A stretch of 64,000 nt of DNA, taken from contig CAMDCE010000001.1 in the NCBI GenBank assembly GCA_945889625.1, positions 62,001 through 126,000 on the forward strand, written 5' to 3'. The DNA comes from Asaia bogorensis. Lineage in GTDB: Bacteria > Pseudomonadota > Alphaproteobacteria > Reyranellales > Reyranellaceae. Positions 16,436-24,887 of the stretch are shown here, piece after piece (the stretch's first letter is position 1; each line of letters opens with the position of its first letter). Below the pieces are notes generated by a model, which was given only the letters and a program-made list of their open reading frames with translations, was not told the origin of the DNA and did no database searches. Position numbers and translations under genes: made by a program.

Positions 16436-17692
16436 CTATCGGACGTGCCGAACCCGGGTCGGCAGGGTGTTGAGCTCTTCCGCACCGCGCGACGTCACGA
16501 TGACACCGGCACCAATGTTGACCCGGACCATGCCGAGGCAGGCATTGGGTTCGAGTTCCAGGCCCATGCCTTCCTTGAGTACCAGCTCGCCGCGTCGGAT
16601 GCCGGGTCTGGCCGATCCCTCGATCGCCTCCTCGCGCGTGCCCTTCAGTTGCTCGCGATTGACCGAGGTGAAGCCGGTCGAGCCGAAGGTGAGCGTGTGA
16701 AGGAGCGGCGTCTTGCTCCAGCAGCCGGCGCGCGCCAGCGGCTTTTCCATCGCCTGGACGACCGAGGCGAAGGTGACGCCGGGCTTCACCGCGGCGAGGC
16801 CGGCCTCGTAGGACTCGCGCGCCACCTCTTCGAGGCGGCGCACCGTATCGTCGACCGGATCGAGCGCCACCGACATGTTCACCTGGCCTTCCTGGCCGCC
16901 ATAGACGGTGTGGATCTCGGCCTGCACGAGGTCGCCGGTCTCGAGCAGGCGCGGCGGCTCGGCGCGCACACTCCAGCGCGGCACGCCCCAGCCGATATTG
17001 TCTCGGCCCGACTGCAGGCTGAAGAACGGGTAGCGCAAGTCGCAGCCCCAGCGATGGATCTCGCGCACCGTCTCGGCATAGACGAGGGCCTCGCTGACGC
17101 CCGGCCGCGACACGTCCATCATGACGCGGCAGGCCTCTTCGCTGACCCGCGCGGCAAAGCGCAGCAGTTCGATCTCCGCCGTGCTCTTGACCAGCATGAA
17201 GTCGGTGAAGGCGAGCGTGAAGTCGCCAATCGCGGCGTCGGGCAGCGCCTTTACGAAGTTCGTGTGGAAGCCTAGCGGCAGCAGGCCTTCCATCTCCCCG
17301 GGCGCCGTCGGCCCGAAACCGACCAGGCCGATGCGGCCGCGACCCAGTCCGCGCTCCTTCAAGACGTCGGCGACCCTGGCGCCACCCGCGCCCAGGCGCA
17401 CGTCGGGCACCCAGGAGGGAAAGCCGCGGCGTTCGCTCTCCTGGATGCGGCTGATCCGCGAGCCGCCGAACGCCAGCAGCACCGGTTCGCTCCTGGCGGG
17501 CAGGACGACGACGGAGTCGAGAAAGTCGTCGATCAAATAGGATTCCAGCCGCTCGCGGCCCTGGAAGCTGCCGACGACGATGGCGTTGAAGCCCTGTGCG
17601 CTCATGAGCGCACGCAGGCCTGAGTAGCGGCGGTCGCGCTCGGCGAGCGTGAGTTGCGGGCCCGGCTCGGGCCTGCGCTCGTGCTGCCTCAT
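16436..17692 (-). CDS. M24 (Xaa-Pro aminopeptidase/creatinase-like) hydrolase
   Basis: This is a 418-residue protein with an N-terminal creatinase-type domain (about 20-160) and a C-terminal pita-bread M24 domain (about 170-410). The metal-ligand positions are altered: the usual first aspartates of DxGxxYxGYxSD appear as AEIHTVYGGQEGQ. The later glutamates (in ELEPN and RGAEEL) remain. This fits creatinase- or DoeA-like C-N hydrolases rather than a two-metal aminopeptidase, but that is inference. It is the last gene of the long operon that starts at 24806, and its ATG overlaps the stop of the Rieske oxygenase (ATGA). Confidence 0.8.
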   Translation of the reverse strand: MRQHERRPEPGPQLTLAERDRRYSGLRALMSAQGFNAIVVGSFQGRERLESYLIDDFLDSVVVLPARSEPVLLAFGGSRISRIQESERRGFPSWVPDVRLGAGGARVADVLKERGLGRGRIGLVGFGPTAPGEMEGLLPLGFHTNFVKALPDAAIGDFTLAFTDFMLVKSTAEIELLRFAARVSEEACRVMMDVSRPGVSEALVYAETVREIHRWGCDLRYPFFSLQSGRDNIGWGVPRWSVRAEPPRLLETGDLVQAEIHTVYGGQEGQVNMSVALDPVDDTVRRLEEVARESYEAGLAAVKPGVTFASVVQAMEKPLARAGCWSKTPLLHTLTFGSTGFTSVNREQLKGTREEAIEGSARPGIRRGELVLKEGMGLELEPNACLGMVRVNIGAGVIVTSRGAEELNTLPTRVRHVR

Positions 17693-18987
17693 CTATTATC
17701 GACGGTGGCGTGCAGCGCTTTCAATTGCACGGCGATCTCGACATGTGGGCGCACGTCGATCACCTCGGCCGCCTTGGTGCTGGCGGCACCCTCGGCGCCT
17801 TGGCCGCCGATACGGGCAGGATTGCCGGCCAGGCCCCAGGCCCGCGGAACGATCGAGGCGTCGCGCTTCCACTGCTTGGTGGGCCGGCCCTCCATGAAGG
17901 CCGCGAGCTCGCGCGTCCACAGGCGGCGGATGGCGATGACGCCGACGTCGCCGCGGCCCAGCCGCTCGCCCTCGCGCTCGGCGATCAGGCCCTGGCCGAC
18001 CTGCGCCACGTCGTCCTGCAGGCGCACCAGGTCGACCTTCTTCCTGTCGATATCGCGCATGCTGGCACGGCCTTCGAGGATGTCGCGCGCCAGGTCCTGG
18101 TGCGCGATCTCGATTTCGTCGCGTCGTGTCTGGCGGCGGGCATGAAGGCGTGCCGCGACCTCGCCCTCGGCCGGGACGCGATGGACGCTGAACTGCATGT
18201 GGCGATGGTCGTCGAGCGGCACCCACCAGAACATCGACTCCTGCCAGCCGACCTCGGGATCGGTCGGCAGCGCCGTCAGGTAGAAGATGTTGGGCATGCC
18301 GAACTGCTGCACGCGGCGCTGGCCGTCGGCGCGGGTGAAGCCATAGGTCACGCCCCAGTCCGATTCCTCGGCGTCGAGCGAGCGACCGAGGCCGACGCCC
18401 TTGAACACCGCCGAATTGTCGGCATGCACGAAGCCGATATGGCTCATGTCCAGCGCGTTCTCGAGATTCTGGAAATAGTTGCAATCACGGCTGTAGGAGT
18501 CGATCTCGACCATGCCGTCGAAATGCTCGAACTCCGGATGGAGCGGGAATTCCGGCGGCTTGCCGGTGCCGAGGAAGGCGAAGACCAGCCCGAGATACTC
18601 GCGCAGCGGATAGCTTGTGATCGAAACCTTGTCGCAGAAGCCGTTTTCCTCGGCCGGTTGCTCGATGCAGCTGCCGTCGGCCGAGAACTTCCAGCCATGA
18701 TAGAAGCAGCGCAGATCGTCGCCCTCGATCCAGCCCGAAGAAAGCTGGGTGCCACGGTGTGGGCAGCGCGCATCGACCAGATGCGCCTGGCCGGAAGCGC
18801 CGCGATAGAGCGTGAAGTTCTCGCTCATGATGCGGATCGTGACCGCCCGGCCCGGCGCCAGATCGACCGAGTGGTAGACCGGCTGCCAGAACTGGCGCAG
18901 ATAGCGGCCGGCCGGCGTGCCCGGGCCGGTGCGCACGCAATCCTCGCCGCGACTGGACAAGCGAACGATCGATGCAGTCTTGGCCAT
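17689..18987 (-). CDS. Rieske non-heme iron oxygenase, alpha subunit
   Basis: This is a 432-residue phthalate-dioxygenase/O-demethylase-like oxygenase. The Rieske 2Fe-2S ligands are C75-P-H77 and C94-x2-H97. The mononuclear iron site is N177-x2-D180-x2-H183-x4-H188. It would hydroxylate or demethylate an aromatic or related substrate using electrons from a reductase, but no reductase gene is adjacent and one must come from elsewhere. It starts 14 bases after the ABC binding-protein gene and overlaps the M24 gene, suggesting that the imported compound is its substrate. Confidence 0.9.
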   Translation of the reverse strand: MAKTASIVRLSSRGEDCVRTGPGTPAGRYLRQFWQPVYHSVDLAPGRAVTIRIMSENFTLYRGASGQAHLVDARCPHRGTQLSSGWIEGDDLRCFYHGWKFSADGSCIEQPAEENGFCDKVSITSYPLREYLGLVFAFLGTGKPPEFPLHPEFEHFDGMVEIDSYSRDCNYFQNLENALDMSHIGFVHADNSAVFKGVGLGRSLDAEESDWGVTYGFTRADGQRRVQQFGMPNIFYLTALPTDPEVGWQESMFWWVPLDDHRHMQFSVHRVPAEGEVAARLHARRQTRRDEIEIAHQDLARDILEGRASMRDIDRKKVDLVRLQDDVAQVGQGLIAEREGERLGRGDVGVIAIRRLWTRELAAFMEGRPTKQWKRDASIVPRAWGLAGNPARIGGQGAEGAASTKAAEVIDVRPHVEIAVQLKALHATVDNR

Positions 18988-19001
18988 GACCGGACTCCGC
19001 T

Positions 19002-20003
19002 TTACTCGACGGTCAGGCGCCCCAGCTTGTCGAGCGCGTGGGTGATGAAGCGCTTGTCTACCATTCCGTCAAGATTGGCCTTCTTTGAGACAAAGCCCTG
19101 CTTGGAATACCATTCCTGCTGGTCCTGCAGACCGTCGAAGGAGATAACGGCGTTGGGGTCCATGTAGCTCCACTGCATTTTTTCATACACGGCCTTGTCC
19201 TTGAGGCTGGTGTACTTGATGCAGATCTCGATCACCTCGGCGCGCTTCGGGCCGCCCTTCATCGCATCATAGTAATCGCGCACGCCCTTGAGGTAGGCCA
19301 CGGTGAATGCCTTGGCCTGGTCTGGTTGCTTGTCGATCCAGGTCTTGCTGAAAAGGATCACCGACACTTCCAGCGGCGGCTTGCTCATGAAATCGGCAGC
19401 GCGACGGAACGGGAAGGCAATGTTCTTCTGCGCATACAGCGCAGCGAACGGCTCGACCACGGTGCCGCCATCGATCGCCTTGCTCTCCAGGCCCGGGCCC
19501 ATGTTCGGCCACGCCATGTTGATCGTCTGGACGTCGGCGATCGAAAGCCCCACCGATTCCATCAGCTTTGCCAGCATGAAGTGCAGCACCGAGGCCGGGG
19601 TGTTGATCGCGATGACCCGGCCCTTCAGCTCCTTGGGCGTCGGGATCGTCGCCTTGAGGTCGTTGCGCAGGATCAACGTGTCGCTGGAGTAACCCGGCAT
19701 GTCTCGGGTGCGCGCCATGGCGATGCGCACCGGCCAGTCGCGGGCGAAGGCGTTGTAGAGCGCCGCGCTTACCCCGCCGCCCACCACCTGGACCTGGTTG
19801 GTCGAGAGTGGCGCCGTGGCCTGGGAGGCCGAGTTGAAGCGCTCCAGGACCACTTCGACGCCCTCGGCGGCGAAGTATCCTTTCTCAATGGCGATATAGA
19901 ACGGCGCGTCGGCCAGGATGCCGAGATCGCCAATCTTGACGGGTTGCGCCGAGGCAGATGCGGCGAACAGGCCGAAAAGCGCGCCGAGCAGCAGCTTGCG
20001 CAT
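19002..20003 (-). CDS. ABC transporter substrate-binding protein (NitT/TauT/SsuA-type)
   Basis: This is a 333-residue periplasmic protein with a signal peptide (about 1-19, ending ASASA) and an SsuA/ThiY-like type II binding fold: GILADAPFYIAIEKGYFAAEG near 28-48 and the hinge region RVIAINTPASVLHFML. Family members bind sulfonates, nitrate, pyrimidine precursors or aromatic acids, so the ligand is open. It sits directly after its permease and ATPase genes and before the Rieske oxygenase, so it probably delivers the substrate of this operon. Confidence 0.88.
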   Translation of the reverse strand: MRKLLLGALFGLFAASASAQPVKIGDLGILADAPFYIAIEKGYFAAEGVEVVLERFNSASQATAPLSTNQVQVVGGGVSAALYNAFARDWPVRIAMARTRDMPGYSSDTLILRNDLKATIPTPKELKGRVIAINTPASVLHFMLAKLMESVGLSIADVQTINMAWPNMGPGLESKAIDGGTVVEPFAALYAQKNIAFPFRRAADFMSKPPLEVSVILFSKTWIDKQPDQAKAFTVAYLKGVRDYYDAMKGGPKRAEVIEICIKYTSLKDKAVYEKMQWSYMDPNAVISFDGLQDQQEWYSKQGFVSKKANLDGMVDKRFITHALDKLGRLTVE

Positions 20004-20012
20004 GGGACACCT

Positions 20013-20771
20013 CTAATCGTTGCGCCACGGTATCAGAATACGCTCGCACTCGTGCAGAAAAAACGTCGAAACCACGCCCAGAACTGTAATTACGATGATG
20101 CCGACGAACATGTTTTCGACGATCAGGGTCTCCCATGACGTCCAGATCAGGTAGCCGATGCCCGACCGCGAGGTCACGAACTCGGCGCCGATCAGCACCA
20201 CCAGAGAGACGCCCAGGCTGATGCGCATGCCGGCGAAAACCGTAGGTAGCACGCCGGGTAGGATCACCCGCAGAAAGAGCTTGTGCCACGGCGTGCCGAA
20301 ATTGCGGGCGACGTCGAAATAGATCCGCTCGAGCTGCATCACGCCGGCCGTGGTGCTGATGATTGTCAGGAAGAGTACCGCCATTGCCACCACGGCGACC
20401 TTCGAGCCGTCGCCCAGGCCGAACACCAGCATGAGCAGCGGCAGGATGGCGATCTTGGGGATCGGATAGAGGGCCGCCACCAGCGGATCGAGGGCGGCGC
20501 GCACCCAGCGGTTCAGGCCCATGATCATGCCGATGGCCACACCCGGCACGGCGCCCAGAATGAACCCGACCACCAGCCGGCGCAGGGTCGCGCCGGTGTG
20601 GTGCCAGAGCTGGCCGGACAGCGTCAGATCCCAGCCAGCCTCGGCGACGCTGGCCGGCGAGGGCACGTAGCGCAAATCGATGAATCCCAGATTGGACGCG
20701 AGCTGCCACATCCCAAGGACGGCCAGCGGCGAGAGGATGGCGAGCGCGCGCTCCTGGTTGACCCGGCGCAT
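20013..20771 (-). CDS. ABC transporter permease (NitT/TauT/SsuC-type)
   Basis: This is a 252-residue membrane protein with about six segments and the binding-protein-dependent permease signature around LERIYFDVARNFGTPWHKLFLRVILPGVLP (EAA loop, near 150-180), which docks on the ATPase. It lies two bases after the ATPase gene and nine bases before the binding-protein gene. Together the three form a complete importer of the SsuABC/TauABC class. Substrate unknown; its position in a catabolic operon argues for an organic acid. Confidence 0.9.
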   Translation of the reverse strand: MRRVNQERALAILSPLAVLGMWQLASNLGFIDLRYVPSPASVAEAGWDLTLSGQLWHHTGATLRRLVVGFILGAVPGVAIGMIMGLNRWVRAALDPLVAALYPIPKIAILPLLMLVFGLGDGSKVAVVAMAVLFLTIISTTAGVMQLERIYFDVARNFGTPWHKLFLRVILPGVLPTVFAGMRISLGVSLVVLIGAEFVTSRSGIGYLIWTSWETLIVENMFVGIIVITVLGVVSTFFLHECERILIPWRND

Positions 20772-20773
20772 CC

Positions 20774-21595
20774 TTAGGCCTTCGCCTGCTGGCGCGCGGC
20801 GCGCACCTCGGATTCAAGCATGCGCCAGATCGAGAGCTGCAGGGCGCCAAACCTCGGATCGGCGCGCAGCTCGACGGCCGAGCGCGGCCGCGGGAAGTCG
20901 ACAGGTACGATCTCCTTGATACGGCCGGGAAGGGCGGTCATCACCACGATGCGGTCGCCCAGCGCAATCGCCTCGTCGATGGCGTGGGTGATGAACAGCA
21001 CGGTCTTGTGGCTGCCCTCCCAGATTCTCAGCAGCTCGTCCTGCATGATGAGCTTGTTCTGCGCGTCGAGGGCGGCGAATGGCTCGTCCATCAGCAGGAT
21101 ATCGGGATCGGCTGCGAAGGCGCGGGCCAGACTCACCCTCTGGCGCATGCCGCCGGAGAGTTGTTGCGGGTAGTACTCGTGAAAGCCGCCGAGCCCGATC
21201 ATGTCGAGGAACGGCGCCACCTTCCGGTAACGTTCATGCCGCCTCATGCCCTGCATTTCGAGCCCGAAGGCGGCGTTGTCGATGACGCTCATCCAGGGGA
21301 ACAGCCCGTGCTCCTGGAACACCATGGCATTCTGCGGCTGGCGCCGGGTGGTATGCGGGCGGGCTTCGGGGACGACGGTTGGTCTCACAACGACCTCGCC
21401 GGAACTCGGCGTCTCCAGGCCGGCCACGATGCGCAGCACCGTGGTCTTGCCGCAGCCGCTCGGGCCCACGATACAGACGAATTCGCCTCCCCTTACCGAC
21501 AGGCTGAAATCCTGCAGCGCGACCGTCTGGACATCGTCCTCTCCGAAGGTCTTGCCGAGCCGGTCTATGCGGATCTTGTCGGGCTGTCCGGTCAC
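20774..21595 (-). CDS. ABC transporter ATP-binding protein (NitT/TauT/SsuB-type)
   Basis: This is a 273-residue ATPase with Walker A GPSGCGKTT (44-52), a Q-loop in MVFQEHGLFPW, the signature LSGGMRQRVSLARA, Walker B ILLMDEP followed by FAALD, and the switch histidine in LFITHAIDEA. The HAIDEA form is typical of SsuB/TauB importers. It overlaps the upstream nitronate monooxygenase gene by four bases (ATGA) and is followed by the permease. Confidence 0.93.
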   Translation of the reverse strand: MTGQPDKIRIDRLGKTFGEDDVQTVALQDFSLSVRGGEFVCIVGPSGCGKTTVLRIVAGLETPSSGEVVVRPTVVPEARPHTTRRQPQNAMVFQEHGLFPWMSVIDNAAFGLEMQGMRRHERYRKVAPFLDMIGLGGFHEYYPQQLSGGMRQRVSLARAFAADPDILLMDEPFAALDAQNKLIMQDELLRIWEGSHKTVLFITHAIDEAIALGDRIVVMTALPGRIKEIVPVDFPRPRSAVELRADPRFGALQLSIWRMLESEVRAARQQAKA

Positions 21596-22557
21596 GCCGC
21601 GACTCGGGCGAGGTTTGCCTTCGCCTCCTTGTACTGGGCGATCAGGCGGCGGCAGAGATCGGCTGCCGCGGGGATGTCGTCGATGTTCCCGACGCCGTGG
21701 CCCGCCGTATAGATGTCCTTCCAGCGCTTCTTGTTCTCCTGCGCCGCCACGATCTTGCCGGGCAGGGTCGTGCGCAGCACGTCGAGGTCGACGCCGGCTG
21801 AGAGCAGGCTGGGCGCCAGCCAGTTGGCCGGCGCGCCGTCGATCGAGGCGCTGAGGAATACGTCGGTGGCGCGTGTGTCGAGGATCATCTTCTTGTGCGC
21901 ATCGGCTGCCATCGCCTCTCGGGTGGCAATGAAGCGGGTGCCGATATAGGCAAGGTCGGCGCCCATCGTTTGGGCGGCGAGCACGTCGCGGCCAGTGGTC
22001 AGCCCGCCCGCCAGCACGACGGCGAAATGATCGCCCAACTGGCGCACCTCGTTCATCAGCGCGAAGGGATTGATCGTGCCGGTATGGCCGCCGGCGCCGC
22101 CCGCCACTGCGATCACGCCGTCGACGCCTGCCTCCAGCGCCTTCTCGGCGTGGCGACGATTGGCGATGTCGTGGAGCGCCACGGCACCCCAGCCGTGGAT
22201 GCGCTTGATCGCATCACCCGGCGCACCCTTGGAGGTCAGCACGACCGGTACCTTGTATTTCTCGACGAGCTCGAGATCGCCGCGATAGCGCGGATTGGAG
22301 GCATGCACGACGAGATTGACCGCCCACGGCGCGATCTTCCTGCCGCTGTCCTCCAGCCGCTTCATGCCCTCCTGCATCTCGTCCAGCCAACCCTGGAATT
22401 CCTCGCGGCTGCGGGTGCCGTGGGCGGGGAAGCTGCCCATCAGGCCTTCGGCGCAGCAGGCGAGCGTCAGCGCCGGATTGGAGACGAGGAACATCGGCGC
22501 GGCGATGGCGGGCATCGCCATGCGGTCGATCAGTCTCTGCACGTCGGCACGCGCCAT
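21592..22557 (-). CDS. Nitronate monooxygenase (2-nitropropane dioxygenase) family flavoprotein
   Basis: This is a 321-residue FMN TIM-barrel enzyme. It shows APMFLVSNP near residues 20-28, the flavin-binding GGAGGHTG (153-160), LAGGLTTGRDV and GADLAYIGTRF. Members oxidise nitronates, and many homologues act as enoyl reductase-like or undefined flavoproteins in catabolic operons, so the reaction here is uncertain. It stands between two CoA-transferase genes and an ABC importer, 3 bases after the former and overlapping the latter. Confidence 0.85.
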   Translation of the reverse strand: MARADVQRLIDRMAMPAIAAPMFLVSNPALTLACCAEGLMGSFPAHGTRSREEFQGWLDEMQEGMKRLEDSGRKIAPWAVNLVVHASNPRYRGDLELVEKYKVPVVLTSKGAPGDAIKRIHGWGAVALHDIANRRHAEKALEAGVDGVIAVAGGAGGHTGTINPFALMNEVRQLGDHFAVVLAGGLTTGRDVLAAQTMGADLAYIGTRFIATREAMAADAHKKMILDTRATDVFLSASIDGAPANWLAPSLLSAGVDLDVLRTTLPGKIVAAQENKKRWKDIYTAGHGVGNIDDIPAAADLCRRLIAQYKEAKANLARVAA

Positions 22558-22560
22558 GGA

Positions 22561-23700
22561 TCAAGTCTCTCCCACACTGGGCATCGTCGATGTCACGCCT
22601 GCTTCGGCCAGTCGAAGCAACTGACCCTCGTCGTAGCCCAGAAGGGTGCGCAATACCTCCGAGGTGTGCTCGCCGAGGTCGGGCGCCGGGCGTTCGATAG
22701 TAATGCCCCGGCCGTCGAGCCGGTAGGGTAGGCCCTTGACCAATCCACCCCGTTCGTCGCGTGCAAGCGTCGCACCTGCCAGTGCCGCATCGCGTAGCAG
22801 CTCGGCGCCGTCGTTGCAGGGCGCGGCGGCGATGCCGCGCGCCAGCAGCGCCGACACGGCGGCGTCGCTGTCGCGTGCCATGCAGAATGAGTCCATCGCC
22901 GGGTGGGCGGCGGCCAGGGTGACGGCGATCCAGCGGCCATCGCGGCAGCGAAAGGTGTCCTGCTGCGCGACGCCTTCTTCATGGTTGCCGCGCCGTCCTT
23001 GTGCGCGCGCCGGATCGGCCGACGCAGCGAGGATCTCTTCGCCGAGCGTGAAGGACGCGACCTCGCGCTGGGAGAAATCGAGGAAGCAGCCCTTGCCAGT
23101 GCGGCGCGCCTCCATGATCGCGGTGATCACCATGCCCGATGCAAACAGCGACACGATCTGGTCGGGATAATTCACGTCCATGCCGGAGATGCGCGGCTCT
23201 TCGCCTTCATAGCCGGTGAGTGCTGCAATTCCCGAGGTGGCGTCGAGCGTCGAGCCAAACGAGACGTTCATGCGCTCCGGCCCGGTGTCGCCCTGGCTCG
23301 AGATCGCGGCCATCACAATGCGGGGATGGAGCGCGCTCAGCTGCGCATAGCCCAGGCCCGCGCGGTCGAGCACGCCGCGGCGGAAATTCTCGACCACGAC
23401 ATCGCACTCGGCCGCCAGTTCGCGTATGATGCGTTGGCCTTCAGGGTCCTTGAGGTTGAGTGCCAGCCCGCGCTTGTTGCGGTTGGTGAAACGGAACTGC
23501 GGCGAGCGGTTCCACCAGCCGTCGTTGTCGTCGATCCTGCCGACCACGCGGAAGGGATCGAGATAGGCGCCCGATTCGATCTTGAGCACGTCGGCGCCGA
23601 GATCAGCCAGCATGGCCGAGGTATTGGCGCCGGCTGTCAGCAGGCCGAAGTCGAGCACGCGCACGCCGCTGAGCGGCCCCCTTTTTTGAGTGGTGCTCAT
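22561..23700 (-). CDS. Family III CoA-transferase (CaiB/BaiF)
   Basis: This is a 379-residue CoA-transferase with the N-terminal signature VRVLDFG...LADLGADVLKIE (13-42), the CoA-contact region NRNKRGLALNLK (73-84) and the likely catalytic aspartate D180 in VNYPD. It would move CoA from a donor thioester to a carboxylic acid, probably activating the imported substrate or a product of its oxidation. The ATG at 23700 lies in the stop of the upstream CoA-transferase (ATGA); an in-frame extension beyond it is shadow coding. Its pairing with a second, unusual family III protein suggests a heteromeric enzyme. Confidence 0.88.
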   Translation of the reverse strand: MSTTQKRGPLSGVRVLDFGLLTAGANTSAMLADLGADVLKIESGAYLDPFRVVGRIDDNDGWWNRSPQFRFTNRNKRGLALNLKDPEGQRIIRELAAECDVVVENFRRGVLDRAGLGYAQLSALHPRIVMAAISSQGDTGPERMNVSFGSTLDATSGIAALTGYEGEEPRISGMDVNYPDQIVSLFASGMVITAIMEARRTGKGCFLDFSQREVASFTLGEEILAASADPARAQGRRGNHEEGVAQQDTFRCRDGRWIAVTLAAAHPAMDSFCMARDSDAAVSALLARGIAAAPCNDGAELLRDAALAGATLARDERGGLVKGLPYRLDGRGITIERPAPDLGEHTSEVLRTLLGYDEGQLLRLAEAGVTSTMPSVGET

Positions 23701-24806
23701 GCTGCGAGCTCCGGGAGGCCAAGTTGTGGCGCCGGTCGTGGCGCGAACGAACGGCCGTTCCACTGCACAGGAAGCTGCGGCAGGCAGAGCCGTCCCAGCG
23801 TCGGATGGGTCACCTCGGCGAGAAAGCCGCGCGCGACGTACTGCTCGGTGGCGAGCAATTCGCTGGGCGAGAAGATCGGGCCGAAGGGAACGCCGCGCGC
23901 TTGCGCTGCTTTCTGGATCTCGGCCCGCGTCTTGTCGGCAAACCACGGCGTGAGGACGGCGTAGAGTTCGGCGATATTCTGGCGGCGACCGGCTCGCGTG
24001 TTGAACTTGACGTCGTCGAGCCTCGGATCGCCGATCAGCGCGCGCGTCGCGGGCCACTGTGTCACGGTGTAGACGACGGCAACGTGGCCGTCGCGGCAGG
24101 GCACGATCTGGAATTCCGAGCGCTTACCTTCGCGGCCGGGCGAGATGCCGGACGCTTCCGCACCCGAGGCCGCCTTCCAGTTGACCCACTGCATCACTTC
24201 GGCCAGCGACACCCGCACCGAAGGCGGCTTCTGCCCGGCGTCGCGCGCAGCGAAGGCTGCAGTAAGGCCGGTAAAGGCAGTGAGCCCGGCGGCGTACGAA
24301 GCCTGGTGGCCGCCCAGCCGCAGCGGCTTGCGCTCGGGCTCGCCCACCATGTGCAGGAGACCGCCCAGTGCCAGGATGGTGAATTCGCTGACCGGTCGGG
24401 TGACGGCATTCATCTCGACGGGGAAGGCCGCGATTTCGATCGGCGTCGCCCGACGGCTGCGAACAAGGGCTGCAATCGACGCCGGCTCCTCGAACAGGGC
24501 AGCGTCGGCCTTGTCGAGCAGCCTGGAGAGGGTCGAGCGGCCGGCGTCGGTCGACAGATCGAGCACCAGCGAACGCTTGGAGGTGTTGAGGAACTGGAAG
24601 AGCGCGCTTTCGCCTTGCGGCAGGAACGGTGGAGCACGGCGCACCGGATCGCCGCCCGGCGGTTCGATCTTGAGCACATCGGCGCCGAGGTCGGCGGCAA
24701 TCTTGGCGGCGAGCGACGTCGCCAGCCGCAGGCAGAGCGGCACGTCGCGGTCGTTCACTTCGAGAAGTGTGAACCGCCCAAGCGGCAAGGCATCGGTGGC
24801 GCTCAT
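23697..24806 (-). CDS. Family III CoA-transferase homologue, probably lacking the catalytic Asp
   Basis: This is a 369-residue CaiB/BaiF-like protein with the fold landmarks AADLGADVLKIEPPGGDPVRR (37-57) and NTSKRSLVLDLS (74-85). Where active members carry the nucleophilic aspartate before a glycine-rich helix, this protein reads GGHQASYAAGL, with no Asp or Glu. It may therefore be a non-catalytic partner of the following CoA-transferase (22561-23700), whose Asp is intact and whose start overlaps this stop. It is the first gene of the eight-gene operon; a divergent gene starts 81 bases away at 24888. Confidence 0.8.
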   Translation of the reverse strand: MSATDALPLGRFTLLEVNDRDVPLCLRLATSLAAKIAADLGADVLKIEPPGGDPVRRAPPFLPQGESALFQFLNTSKRSLVLDLSTDAGRSTLSRLLDKADAALFEEPASIAALVRSRRATPIEIAAFPVEMNAVTRPVSEFTILALGGLLHMVGEPERKPLRLGGHQASYAAGLTAFTGLTAAFAARDAGQKPPSVRVSLAEVMQWVNWKAASGAEASGISPGREGKRSEFQIVPCRDGHVAVVYTVTQWPATRALIGDPRLDDVKFNTRAGRRQNIAELYAVLTPWFADKTRAEIQKAAQARGVPFGPIFSPSELLATEQYVARGFLAEVTHPTLGRLCLPQLPVQWNGRSFAPRPAPQLGLPELAA

Positions 24807-24887
24807 GGAAGGCCTTTCGCGTATCGCGGCGGGAGGCTTCGGTCAACGATGCCCGTCGTGCTACGGTCGCGATCTACGGAGGTAAAT

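Noticed and set aside
24807..24887. TTGACC and CGCG-TAT-CGCG motifs as promoter and operator of the divergent pair
   Set aside because: The -35-like box has only a poor -10 partner, and the inverted repeat is 4 bp per arm, too short to claim.
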